A stretch of 64,000 nt of DNA, from positions 1-64,000 of the forward strand of contig JAGAOO010000021.1 in NCBI GenBank assembly GCA_017623675.1, given 5' to 3'. The DNA is from Lachnospiraceae bacterium (GTDB lineage: Bacteria; Bacillota; Clostridia; Lachnospirales; Lachnospiraceae). The notes beneath the pieces were generated by a model that worked only from the letters and a program-made list of their open reading frames with translations, did no database searches and was not told the origin of the DNA. Shown here piece by piece: positions 45,972 through 54,353 of this stretch (its first letter is position 1; every line of letters starts with the position of its first letter). Both the position numbers and the translations under genes were made by a program.

Positions 45972-46000
45972 ATTTTATACTCATTTGTGCATTATGTCAA
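45972..46000 (-). promoter_or_regulatory. Promoter of rny
   Basis: The minus strand reads TTGACA, 17 nt, TAAAAT, near consensus and about 48 nt upstream of the start codon. Confidence 0.8.
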
Positions 46001-46057
46001 GTGCCTTTCGAAAAGCAAAATGTTTTTTGTCTATTTGTCCAATCATATTTGACAAAA

Positions 46058-46825
46058 TCAAAATCCTGTCAATTCACTCGCACTGGTAAATCCTTGACCA
46101 ATTGCATATTCCCGACGTTCTGCATACATCTCTGCATAAGTCGCCTGCATATACGGCAATAAGAAATAGGTACCAATACCGCAACAAAGTATTCCCAACA
46201 AAGTCCATCCTAAAAAGGACAGACCCACTACCCAGATATCAAACTTGTGCCCATCTGTCATAAATTTACTGATTTCAAACGCCCGTTTACTGTCAATATT
46301 CGGATTCTCAGCCATAATATATGGTACAAAATAGTATTCATACGACTTAATAATACCCGGAATAATAAACAATAAGCTCCATAAAAAAATCTTAATTCTG
46401 TATAAGAACATGGTTTTTACTGCATCCATATATTGATTTTTACGGAATACACTGAATAAATCACCAACACTTGAAGTATCATCCATTTTTCGATGCTTCA
46501 TAAAGTAGCGATTCATTCCGACCAATACAGGGTTCGTCAGAAAACAGGTAACTGCCATACCAATAGCAAATAAAACAAGAGTAACTATCAGTACAATAGC
46601 TATCATAATCAAAATAAAATTCCAATCCATCTCTGAACCAGAAGTGCTTTCTGAATAGCTGTTACCGGCAGAACCTCCTCCGCCACCTGCACTGCCACCT
46701 GCACCGCCGCCAAATACACCAAAGACGGATGCTATCAGGCATACCAGAAACGGTATCCAGTAATTATGTCGAAGCACATTTTTTGCCTGTTCTTTGAACA
46801 TTACACGGTTAAAATTATCACTCAT
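46058..46825 (-). CDS. DUF975 family membrane protein
   Basis: This 255-residue protein has five to six hydrophobic helices. The family pattern is clear: a start like FKEQAKNVLRHNYW, GMNRYFMKHRK, IPGIIKSYEYYFVPYIMAENP and a C-terminal YAEMYAERREYA. A glycine/serine-rich loop of about 30 residues follows the first helix. The function of the family is unknown. Its ATG overlaps the end of recX by 8 nt. Confidence 0.85.
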   Translation of the reverse strand: MSDNFNRVMFKEQAKNVLRHNYWIPFLVCLIASVFGVFGGGAGGSAGGGGGSAGNSYSESTSGSEMDWNFILIMIAIVLIVTLVLFAIGMAVTCFLTNPVLVGMNRYFMKHRKMDDTSSVGDLFSVFRKNQYMDAVKTMFLYRIKIFLWSLLFIIPGIIKSYEYYFVPYIMAENPNIDSKRAFEISKFMTDGHKFDIWVVGLSFLGWTLLGILCCGIGTYFLLPYMQATYAEMYAERREYAIGQGFTSASELTGF

Positions 46826-47312
46826 TCTCCATTACCTCCTCTTTATATACCACAATCATGTCCTTCAATATGGTTTGTATCATAGTATAAGAATATCCTT
46901 TTTGCAGAAAATAAGCAATTACTTTTTCCCGTATTCTTCCATCTGACAAATTCTTATTCTTAACGTACTTGTTCATTTCCCTTACTAAGAGTGCTTCTTC
47001 GTCATATTGGTATTGCTCTAAATAATAATCAATACAATTCTCAGCATGAATTCCTTTTGCACATAAGTGTTCCAATATTTTACGACGATTCCACCGTTCG
47101 CAATGGGAAGCAATATATTGCTCTGTATATCGCAGGTCATTAATATAATTATACTCCTGCAACAGTGCTATAACAGCATCTGCTGTCTCGCTTTGATATC
47201 CCCGCTGTTTCAATTTTCTCCGTATTTCCCATTCGGTTTGGTCATGACAGGTAAGGCTGCGAAACACATATTCTTTTGCTTTTAAGTATTCAGAATCATT
47301 TAACTTATTCAT
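46818..47312 (-). CDS. recX: RecX-family regulator of RecA
   Basis: RecX proteins bind RecA filaments and limit their activity. This 164-residue protein shows repeated three-helix RecX units: ALxLLxxRxxSxxEL-like sequence in [21 protein letters not shown], then [17 protein letters not shown] and [10 protein letters not shown]. It overlaps the 3' end of recA by 8 nt, the classic recA-recX arrangement, and likely shares its SOS promoter. Confidence 0.88.
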   Translation of the reverse strand: MNKLNDSEYLKAKEYVFRSLTCHDQTEWEIRRKLKQRGYQSETADAVIALLQEYNYINDLRYTEQYIASHCERWNRRKILEHLCAKGIHAENCIDYYLEQYQYDEEALLVREMNKYVKNKNLSDGRIREKVIAYFLQKGYSYTMIQTILKDMIVVYKEEVMENE

Positions 47313-48342
47313 CTGATTCCGAATCCTTATTTACAGTTTCTGAATCTTCAGAAATTCCGCATTTATTTCTTACCAACTGTTCAATTTCAGCTAATACTTC
47401 CGGATTCTCCTTTAAATACAGCTTCGCATTCTCTCTTCCCTGTCCAATTTTCTCGCCCAGATATGCAAACCATGCACCGGACTTTTGAACCACATCATTA
47501 GCAACTGCCAAATCCAGAATATCCCCTTCTCTGGAAATTCCCTCACCAAACATAATATCGAATTCTGCCTCTCTAAATGGAGGTGCCACTTTATTCTTTA
47601 CTACTTTTACTCTGGTGCGGTTACCAACTACATCTGTACCCTTCTTTAAAGTTTCAATCCGACGAACATCTAAACGAACAGATGAATAGAATTTCAATGC
47701 ACGACCACCGGTAGTTGTTTCAGGATTACCAAACATCACACCTACTTTTTCACGCAACTGATTGATAAAGATTACAATACAGTTGGACTTACTGATAACT
47801 GCTGTTAATTTACGCAGTGCCTGAGACATCAGTCGTGCCTGTAAACCAACATGAGAATCCCCCATCTCACCATCTATTTCTGCTTTTGGAACCAATGCTG
47901 CTACCGAGTCGATAATTACAATATCAACTGCTCCGGAACGCACCATGGTTTCAGCAATTTCTAATGCCTGTTCTCCATTATCCGGTTGGGAAATATATAA
48001 ATTATCAATATCAACTCCAATATTTTTAGCATATGTAGGATCTAACGCATGCTCTGCATCAATAAAACCTGCGATTCCACCCTGCTTCTGTACTTCCGCC
48101 ACTGCATGTAAAGCAACCGTTGTCTTACCACTGGATTCCGGTCCATAAATTTCTATAATTCTTCCCTTTGGAAAACCACCCAGACCCAAAGCCAAATCCA
48201 GACTTAAAGAACCTGTCGGTACAGTTTCAATATTCATATTTGTACCGGAATCCCCCAGTTTCATAACAGAACCTTTACCATATTGCCGTTCAATCTGTGC
48301 CAATGCGGCATCTAAAGCCTTTAACTTATCTTCACTTGCCAT
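47305..48342 (-). CDS. recA: RecA recombinase
   Basis: RecA catalyses strand exchange and activates LexA cleavage. It shows Walker [13 protein letters not shown], Walker B-like [12 protein letters not shown], the L1 and L2 DNA-binding loops ([16 protein letters not shown] and [16 protein letters not shown]) and an acidic C-terminal tail ([13 protein letters not shown]). It is 345 residues. The promoter carries a LexA box downstream of the -10 element, so the SOS response should induce it. Confidence 0.98.
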   Translation of the reverse strand: MASEDKLKALDAALAQIERQYGKGSVMKLGDSGTNMNIETVPTGSLSLDLALGLGGFPKGRIIEIYGPESSGKTTVALHAVAEVQKQGGIAGFIDAEHALDPTYAKNIGVDIDNLYISQPDNGEQALEIAETMVRSGAVDIVIIDSVAALVPKAEIDGEMGDSHVGLQARLMSQALRKLTAVISKSNCIVIFINQLREKVGVMFGNPETTTGGRALKFYSSVRLDVRRIETLKKGTDVVGNRTRVKVVKNKVAPPFREAEFDIMFGEGISREGDILDLAVANDVVQKSGAWFAYLGEKIGQGRENAKLYLKENPEVLAEIEQLVRNKCGISEDSETVNKDSESDE

Positions 48343-48358
48343 AACGTCCTCCTTATAT

Positions 48359-48372
48359 AAAACATATGTTCG
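48359..48372. promoter_or_regulatory. LexA (DinR) operator of recA
   Basis: The minus strand reads CGAACATATGTTTT, matching the Gram-positive SOS box CGAACATATGTTCG at 12 of 14 positions, and at every base of its core. It begins 13 nt after the recA -10 box and would block initiation or clearance. Confidence 0.8.
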
Positions 48373-48384
48373 ATTTCTAGTTAT

Positions 48385-48413
48385 AATCTAATATATTTTT
48401 TTATTCCTGTCAA
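48385..48413 (-). promoter_or_regulatory. Promoter of recA
   Basis: The minus strand reads TTGACA, 17 nt, TAGATT, upstream of the LexA box and about 43 nt from the start codon. Confidence 0.75.
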
Positions 48414-48597
48414 CTTCTTTTTTGATATTTGGAATAAAAGTTCGTACCTCCTTTCTGTACACACTAACATACTCCCTTGTCAATCCAACGCAAATTACCG
48501 AAACTTTTTCTATTTTATCATGGCAGTTTTAATATGTAAATAATATTTATATTTTTTTATATTATTTTTATATATGCTATTTCCAAGAATACAACTC
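48414..48597. other. AT-rich spacer between divergent recA and tmcAL
   Basis: This stretch contains A/T tracts (48540-48585), with no coding sequence, clear hairpin or RNA gene that I can support. A plus-strand reading frame from 48574 begins here but is judged to be noncoding up to 48673. Confidence 0.5.
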
Positions 48598-48626
48598 TTG
48601 TTTTTTGGAGATGATTTCGATATAGT
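48598..48626 (+). promoter_or_regulatory. Promoter of tmcAL
   Basis: TTGTTT, 17 nt, TATAGT, 47 nt upstream of the chosen start codon. Its position inside the longer reading frame supports the downstream start. Confidence 0.6.
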
Positions 48627-48672
48627 AACAATCAGATATACTTATTTAAAAATGAAGATACAGGAGAATTTC

Positions 48673-49944
48673 ATGAAAATCACAGGCGTAATTGCAGAAT
48701 ATAATCCATTTCATAACGGTCATCGACATCATCTGGAAGAAGCACGGAAGCAGACAAGCGCAGACTATATTCTGGTAGTCATGAATGGTGATTTTATGCA
48801 GCGTGGATGCCCCTCTTACTGGAATAAGTACACCCGTGCCGCCATGGCAGTGGCAAATGGTGCAGATGCAGTGATTGAACTGCCGGTACTATATGGTACT
48901 GCCAGTGCGGAGTTTTTTGCTTTAGGCGGCGTACGGCTTCTGCATCAGTTAGGAGGAATTCAGCATCTCAGTTTTGGTTGTGAAACCAACCGTCAAAACA
49001 TTTTACAGAGCATCGCTTCGTTTTTGAAGGAGGAGCCGGAATCTTACCGCATACACTTAAACCAACTACTCTCACAGGGAATATCCTTTCCAAAAGCAAG
49101 AGCAATTGCGGTTTCAGAAATTCTTTCTTTACATGACTGCACCCGACAGGAATTAGAGGCAATCTTAAATCAGCCCAATAATATTCTTGCCTTGGAATAT
49201 ATGAAAGCATTATTGCGGGAACAGAGCCCCATAACACCGGTTTCATGCTTACGGACTGACAATGGATATCACCGGTCGAATTTGGAGCGATACTTCTCAT
49301 CTGCGACTGCAATACGGAAAGAATACGATAATCATGGTTGTACTGAACAACTACGGTCTGTTCTGCCAGAAACTGTATACCAAGTGCTTGAAACCGAATA
49401 TAACCAACGTTCCCCTATCCAAATGAAGGATTTTTATCCGTTACTTCAATACTGTTTATGGAAACCGGAAATGAATTTAACCGATTATCTGGATGTATCT
49501 GAGGATTTAGCAAATCGAATACGCAGTGTTTACCGTCCGGAACAATCTTATCAGGAATTCGTTGAAGCCATTGCAAATAAGCAATATACCTACACTAGAA
49601 TATATCGTTGTCTCCTTCATATCCTATTGGATATTCGTGCAACAGAAATGTCCCGGCAATTAGCTTCCAACAGTATGCATTATGCCCGGTTACTGGCTTT
49701 TCGAAAAGAATCTTCTCCAATGCTGCGACATCTTCAAGATACCAGTTCGATTCCAATCATCACGAAAATCAGTGATGGCATCCGCAATCTGGATTATGCA
49801 GGAGATTCTATGGGGGTGAAACTGTTAGAACAGGATATTGCGGCAGCTCATTTATATGAACAGGTGATTGCCAACCGATATCAGGTTTCTGCCATAAATG
49901 AATACACCAAAGGAGTTGTCATTGTTAACAATGGTTATTTTTAA
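48673..49944 (+). CDS. tmcAL: tRNA(Met) cytidine acetate ligase (TmcAL family)
   Basis: TmcAL (B. subtilis YlbM) makes N4-acetylcytidine at the wobble base of elongator tRNA-Met from acetate and ATP. The nucleotidyltransferase-like N-terminus is diagnostic: GVIAEYNPFHNGHRHHLEEA, VVMNGDFMQRG and PVLYGTASAEFFALGGVRLL. I chose ATG 48673 behind AGGAGAATTTC, giving 423 residues. A ylbJ-like gene follows, and the coaD and rsmD genes are near, as in Bacillus. Confidence 0.92.
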   Translation: MKITGVIAEYNPFHNGHRHHLEEARKQTSADYILVVMNGDFMQRGCPSYWNKYTRAAMAVANGADAVIELPVLYGTASAEFFALGGVRLLHQLGGIQHLSFGCETNRQNILQSIASFLKEEPESYRIHLNQLLSQGISFPKARAIAVSEILSLHDCTRQELEAILNQPNNILALEYMKALLREQSPITPVSCLRTDNGYHRSNLERYFSSATAIRKEYDNHGCTEQLRSVLPETVYQVLETEYNQRSPIQMKDFYPLLQYCLWKPEMNLTDYLDVSEDLANRIRSVYRPEQSYQEFVEAIANKQYTYTRIYRCLLHILLDIRATEMSRQLASNSMHYARLLAFRKESSPMLRHLQDTSSIPIITKISDGIRNLDYAGDSMGVKLLEQDIAAAHLYEQVIANRYQVSAINEYTKGVVIVNNGYF

Positions 49945-49991
49945 TTCTTAAGAATCATATATTGAAGCAAGAAGACAAAAGGAGCTCTTAA

Positions 49992-50840
49992 ATGCGTCGT
50001 ATATGCATGATTCTGCTATTTGCATGCATTCTGGCAGGTATGCTGTTCCATGTACCACTTGTCATTCAGGGAGCTCATACCGGTCTGGAATTATGGTATG
50101 AATCCGTTTTGCCATCCATTCTACCTTTTATGATTATTACCAGTCTTCTACTGCAACAGGTACAGGGTAGTGGCATTTGTTTTCTGGGGCTCCTTTGCGG
50201 TTTACCGATAGGAGGTAATCTGGTCAATCAGCAGTCATTATCCGGGCGGATGAATTCTGGCATGGCGAATTCTTTGCTTTGCATCTGTAATATTACCAGT
50301 CCAATGTTTATTCTGGGCTATATTATCAATCAGACCTTACAGGGACAGGTTTCTGTTCTCAGATTTCTTTGCACCATTTACTTTCCCATTGGCTTCTATG
50401 CTCTATGGAGTTTTTTCAGGCATAGAAGGAATAAAAGAGAATCCCCTGTAACACCTTTACAGGAACCCTATTCTACTCTTTCTTTAGATGATATACTTAA
50501 GCATTCTTTACAGGTTATTCTAATGGTAGGTCTTTACATTATGCTATTTTGTATTATTATTCAATTTTTGCTGCATTATCTGCCCGGTAATTCCATTCTG
50601 TTAAAGATATTGGCTTCCTCCTTGGAAATTACCAATGGTATTCATGTAATTAACCAGCTTTCTATTCCATTCCAACAAAAAACAGCCCTAATTGCCGGCC
50701 TCACATCCTTTGGAGGAATCTGTAGTATTCTACAAACCAAAAGTGTATTAACCAGCAAGGGGCTGTCAATATTTCATTATACCTGTATCAAATTGTGCAT
50801 GGGCGGAATCAGTTACCTTCTTGCACTAATCTGGCTTTAA
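49992..50840 (+). CDS. YlbJ-like sporulation membrane protein, shortened
   Basis: This 282-residue protein has about eight hydrophobic helices. The motif LELWYESVLPSILPFMIITSL and CGLPIGGNL then NITSPMFILGYI resemble YlbJ, a spore-lipid-related protein of the nucleoside-recognition group. It is much shorter than B. subtilis YlbJ (about 408), mainly because the stretch between these motifs is reduced. The start follows AAAAGGAG. Its stop codon directly abuts the stop codon of the convergent next gene, with no terminator between. Confidence 0.7.
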   Translation: MRRICMILLFACILAGMLFHVPLVIQGAHTGLELWYESVLPSILPFMIITSLLLQQVQGSGICFLGLLCGLPIGGNLVNQQSLSGRMNSGMANSLLCICNITSPMFILGYIINQTLQGQVSVLRFLCTIYFPIGFYALWSFFRHRRNKRESPVTPLQEPYSTLSLDDILKHSLQVILMVGLYIMLFCIIIQFLLHYLPGNSILLKILASSLEITNGIHVINQLSIPFQQKTALIAGLTSFGGICSILQTKSVLTSKGLSIFHYTCIKLCMGGISYLLALIWL

Positions 50841-51599
50841 TTATTCACCGAATAAGTCATCTTCCTCTTCTTCATATTCGAAGCTTTCTTCATCCGACTC
50901 CATCGCCGGCTCTTCCTGTTGGACAGGGCTCTGATATTCCGGCTGTGATTCATAATTATAAGTCGGTTCTGCATAAGTCTCTTCCGGTGTAAATGCACTG
51001 TCCACATACTGTGGTTCCGGTGTGATTTCCGGTTGCTGTGCCTGTATCATTGCCAGATGCTGTTCTTCTATCTCCTTACGATTCGCATCAATGACTGCCG
51101 CATTATTCTGTAAGGATTCAATTAAATTCTCATAATTCGTTTTTTCTACTTCCATGGTAGCATGAATGTATTTCTCAATATCATTTAACATGCCGGTAGT
51201 ATAATCCATCATACCAAGACGAATCTCAGCAGCTTCTGCGTTTGCCTGTTCAATAATTGCGTTCCGGTCCATATTAGCCTGCTTCAAAATCTCTTCTGCC
51301 TGAATATTTGCCAATGCAACAATTTCACTTTCATCTACCAATCTTCGTGCTTCATTAGAAGCTTCTGTTATAATTGACTCTGCACGGGTTCTGGCATCTG
51401 TCATAATACCTTCTTTATTCCGCATAATTTTCTTACTACGTTCCAATTCGCTTGGCATCTTTAAACGCAGTTCATTCAGCATTGCCTCTAGTTCACTTTT
51501 GGGTACACTGATACGATCAGAGGAGAACGCTACATACTTGCAACTGTCAATAAACATCTCTATTTCGTTAATCATATCTTCTACGCCTTTTTTGCCCAT
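50841..51599 (-). CDS. Coiled-coil protein of the DivIVA/V-ATPase-subunit-H-like type
   Basis: This 252-residue protein has a short N-terminal domain (INEIEMFIDSCKYVAFSSDR), a long helical coiled coil (about 35-185, rich in Ala/Glu/Arg heptads such as AEEILKQANMDRNAIIEQANAE) and an acidic, Pro/Tyr/Glu-rich tail. Such proteins are often annotated as ATPase or DivIVA-like, and their role is not established; a cell-division or membrane-scaffold role is inferred. The start is ATG 51599 behind AGGAGG. It follows coaD by 62 nt. Confidence 0.7.
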   Translation of the reverse strand: MGKKGVEDMINEIEMFIDSCKYVAFSSDRISVPKSELEAMLNELRLKMPSELERSKKIMRNKEGIMTDARTRAESIITEASNEARRLVDESEIVALANIQAEEILKQANMDRNAIIEQANAEAAEIRLGMMDYTTGMLNDIEKYIHATMEVEKTNYENLIESLQNNAAVIDANRKEIEEQHLAMIQAQQPEITPEPQYVDSAFTPEETYAEPTYNYESQPEYQSPVQQEEPAMESDEESFEYEEEEDDLFGE

Positions 51600-51661
51600 C
51601 TCAATAACCTCCTGATTCCATTCGTAATAATAATCCGTACAGGCGGGCAGCCTGAAACCAT

Positions 51662-52144
51662 CTATTTTGTATTGAATTTTGCTTTTAATAACGGTATCAC
51701 ATTCTCCGGTACAAAGGAAGTTACATCTGCTCCATATTGGGCATATTCCTTTACGGTACTGGAACTTAAATACGAATATTCAATATTGGTTGTTAAAAAA
51801 ATAGTATCAACTTCCGGTGCAACAATACGATTGCTCTGTGCAATCTGTAATTCATACTCAAAATCCGTCACAGCACGCAAGCCACGAACAATTACATTCG
51901 TATCCATCTCTTTGGCAAAATCCACCAACAACCCTGAAAACGAAATCACTCTGCAATTCGGAATCGTTTTCGTTGCTTCTTCCAACATATTAACACGTTC
52001 TTCCACAGAAAACAATGGAGATTTCGCACTGTTTACCAATACACCTACAATAATTTCATCAAAAATGGCTGCAGAACGTTGAATAATATCCAAATGTCCC
52101 AATGTAACAGGATCAAAACTGCCTGCATAGATTGCTCGTTTCAT
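51662..52144 (-). CDS. coaD: Phosphopantetheine adenylyltransferase
   Basis: CoaD makes dephospho-CoA from pantetheine phosphate and ATP. The nucleotidyltransferase motif is [16 protein letters not shown], followed by [19 protein letters not shown] and the C-terminal [19 protein letters not shown]. It is 160 residues. It lies 32 nt after rsmD, the usual pairing in Bacillota. Confidence 0.97.
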   Translation of the reverse strand: MKRAIYAGSFDPVTLGHLDIIQRSAAIFDEIIVGVLVNSAKSPLFSVEERVNMLEEATKTIPNCRVISFSGLLVDFAKEMDTNVIVRGLRAVTDFEYELQIAQSNRIVAPEVDTIFLTTNIEYSYLSSSTVKEYAQYGADVTSFVPENVIPLLKAKFNTK

Positions 52145-52176
52145 ATTCGGTTCCTCCTATATCACTTGTGTTCCAA

Positions 52177-52740
52177 TTACATTTCTGTCTCCCGATAAAG
52201 AAACGTATGCTTATTTGTTTTATACTCTTTTACCCTGTCAATGTAAAATGGAAGCTGTTCCAGATAATCGAATTCTGTCTCCAGACTGGATTCTACCACG
52301 ATTAGGGTATCATTTCCAGCCAAAGATGAATCTGCCAGAGCATAAAGCACCTCTTTTTCCAGTTCCCGATTATAGGGAGGGTCCATGAAAATCACATCAA
52401 AAGCTCCATGTTTTCCCTCCAGCATACGTATGGAACTCACAGCATCATAAGGAATTACCTCTGCTCTCTGCTCCATTTTTGTATGTGCCAGGTTATCTCG
52501 AATGACTTTCACTGCATTTCGGCTGTTTTCCACCAAATATGCCCGGTTGGCACCTCTGCTTAGCGCTTCAATACCAATCCCTCCACTACCACTGAATAAA
52601 TCCAAAAAATCACTCTCCGGAATATACGGTGCCAGAATATTGAATAATGTTTCCTTGATTCTGTCTGTTGTAGGACGGGTATCCATGCCCGGTACTGATT
52701 TCAATTGTAAACTTCTTGCTGTTCCTGCAATGACTCTCAT
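52177..52740 (-). CDS. rsmD: 16S rRNA (guanine-966-N2) methyltransferase
   Basis: RsmD methylates G966 of 16S rRNA. It shows RVIAGTARSLQLKSVPG, RPTTDRIKETLFNIL, the SAM-binding DLFSGSGGIGIEALSRG and the catalytic FMDPPYN. It is 187 residues. A GH5 cellulase gene is inserted between this gene and recG. Confidence 0.96.
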   Translation of the reverse strand: MRVIAGTARSLQLKSVPGMDTRPTTDRIKETLFNILAPYIPESDFLDLFSGSGGIGIEALSRGANRAYLVENSRNAVKVIRDNLAHTKMEQRAEVIPYDAVSSIRMLEGKHGAFDVIFMDPPYNRELEKEVLYALADSSLAGNDTLIVVESSLETEFDYLEQLPFYIDRVKEYKTNKHTFLYRETEM

Positions 52741-52782
52741 ACAAGCTCCTTCTTTTACATTCTTCTTATTTCTAATTCAGAA

Positions 52783-54315
52783 TTACTGTCCTCTTATTTG
52801 ATTTCGAATCCATTTTCCGGTTTCAGACAAATCCGATTCTGACCATCCGGAGGTCTTCGTACATCCGGAAGAAATCAATGCCGAAGTCTCTGCTTTATTT
52901 GATAAGCTCCAGGAGCAATAGCTTAGATTATTACTGTTAATCAAATCAAACCATTTGTCAGACTGATTATAATCATTTGCTCCATTACCGGATGCATCAC
53001 ACAAGCTGAACTCCGATACGAAAATAGGCAATCCCTTATCCAGTGCATAAGTAACCTTGTTCCGAATATTATCTGTATGGGTAGCCGCATAGAAATGTAC
53101 GGCAAACATAACATTTTTAGAATCCTTTAATGGATTAGCAGCCAAATCATCTGCTACCACATCAACATCCTGTGACCAGGTTGGAGTACCAACAATAATA
53201 ACTGCATCCGGATCGTTACCATGAATAATTGGTATAATGGTTTCTGCATATGGCCGAACACTTCCCTGCCAGGTTGTTCCTCCATTTGGTTCATTACAAA
53301 TCTCATAAATTACATTATCATAGTCCGCATATTTCGCTGACATTTCTGCAAAGAACTTTTCTGCTTCTCCCTGATTAATGGTTGGATCAGTATCATGCAG
53401 AATATGCCAGTCAATAATCACATACATTCCAAGCTCGGTAGCATAATTTACGCCATTATCAACTAAAGTCTTTAACTGTTCCTTATCACCGCCACTGCAG
53501 TAGCCGCCAGACTCATCTGTGTACATGGCAAGACGGATAACATTGCCACCCCAGTCATCCCGAATGGTCTGGAATGCTTCCTTATTCACATATTCCGGGA
53601 ACCATGCCAATCCATGGGTACTGACACCCTTTAACTGATATGGGTCACCATTCTTATCTACTAACTGAGTACCTTCAACCTGCAAGGCACCATGATTTTC
53701 TAATGGTGTACCGGACTCGGTTTCCGGCTTTACTGACGGAGACACCTCCTGTGTTGTCGGTTCTTCTGTTGTCGCTGCTGCACTTCCATCCTGCTTCTTT
53801 CCGTCTACATATAATGCTGCAATTTCCGGCGTTATCTTTGTTGGCGTAGTCATATTAAAGCCAACTTCCACCTTATTGCCCTTAGTAATTGCAGCCCCCC
53901 AGTCTGTAGCAGTTACCGTTAACTTGGTACCACTGATCTCCGCTTTACATCCCCAACTGTCTGCAACACTACTACCCTGTGGTACATCAATTTCTGCATA
54001 CCATTCTGTTACATCTGCATTACTATTATTGGTAAATGCAATATTATATGTAGCACCATACGCACCTTCATCCCCCCAAGTAGATGAAGTATACACAGAT
54101 ACATTATAATCCGAAGATTGTACCGGTGCTTCCGTATCTTCTTTTGTTGACGCTTCCGTTGCTGTATCCTCTGTTAATTCAGTGGAAGGATTCTCTCCAT
54201 CTTTTGATTTCGAATTTGCTTTTCCAATGAAAATCCCTGCCACCAGTGCTGCTACAACTACTAAAACCGCAATTGCGCCAATGATAATCTGTTTCTTATG
54301 CTCTTTCAACCACAT
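52783..54315 (-). CDS. Membrane-anchored GH5 endoglucanase with CBM2-like domain
   Basis: A secreted cellulase tethered to the cell. An N-terminal signal anchor (about 8-30) is followed by a Ser/Thr/Glu-rich spacer, a CBM2-like beta-sandwich (about 65-165; aromatic residues in TSSTWGDEG, DVTEWYAE, VADSWGCKA and ATDWGAAI) and a Pro/Thr/Glu linker. The GH5 subfamily 2-like catalytic domain (about 205-510) starts LQVEGTQLVDKNGDPYQLKG. The acid/base is Glu342 (YEICNEPNGG) and the nucleophile Glu435 (IFVSEFSL). Beta-1,4-glucan cleavage is expected. It breaks the recG-rsmD-coaD order, so it is probably a later insertion. Confidence 0.92.
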   Translation of the reverse strand: MWLKEHKKQIIIGAIAVLVVVAALVAGIFIGKANSKSKDGENPSTELTEDTATEASTKEDTEAPVQSSDYNVSVYTSSTWGDEGAYGATYNIAFTNNSNADVTEWYAEIDVPQGSSVADSWGCKAEISGTKLTVTATDWGAAITKGNKVEVGFNMTTPTKITPEIAALYVDGKKQDGSAAATTEEPTTQEVSPSVKPETESGTPLENHGALQVEGTQLVDKNGDPYQLKGVSTHGLAWFPEYVNKEAFQTIRDDWGGNVIRLAMYTDESGGYCSGGDKEQLKTLVDNGVNYATELGMYVIIDWHILHDTDPTINQGEAEKFFAEMSAKYADYDNVIYEICNEPNGGTTWQGSVRPYAETIIPIIHGNDPDAVIIVGTPTWSQDVDVVADDLAANPLKDSKNVMFAVHFYAATHTDNIRNKVTYALDKGLPIFVSEFSLCDASGNGANDYNQSDKWFDLINSNNLSYCSWSLSNKAETSALISSGCTKTSGWSESDLSETGKWIRNQIRGQ

Positions 54316-54353
54316 AGTTCCCTCTCCTTTGATTATTCTTGTACCATAGTATA

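Noticed and set aside
46015-46055. Repeated TTGTC/GACAA motifs upstream of the rny promoter
   Set aside because: Short 5-6 bp repeats in AT-rich sequence are expected by chance, and I see no regular spacing.
48574-48672. Upstream extension of tmcAL
   Set aside because: A promoter-like sequence lies inside it, and the family N-terminus starts at 48673 behind a good ribosome site.
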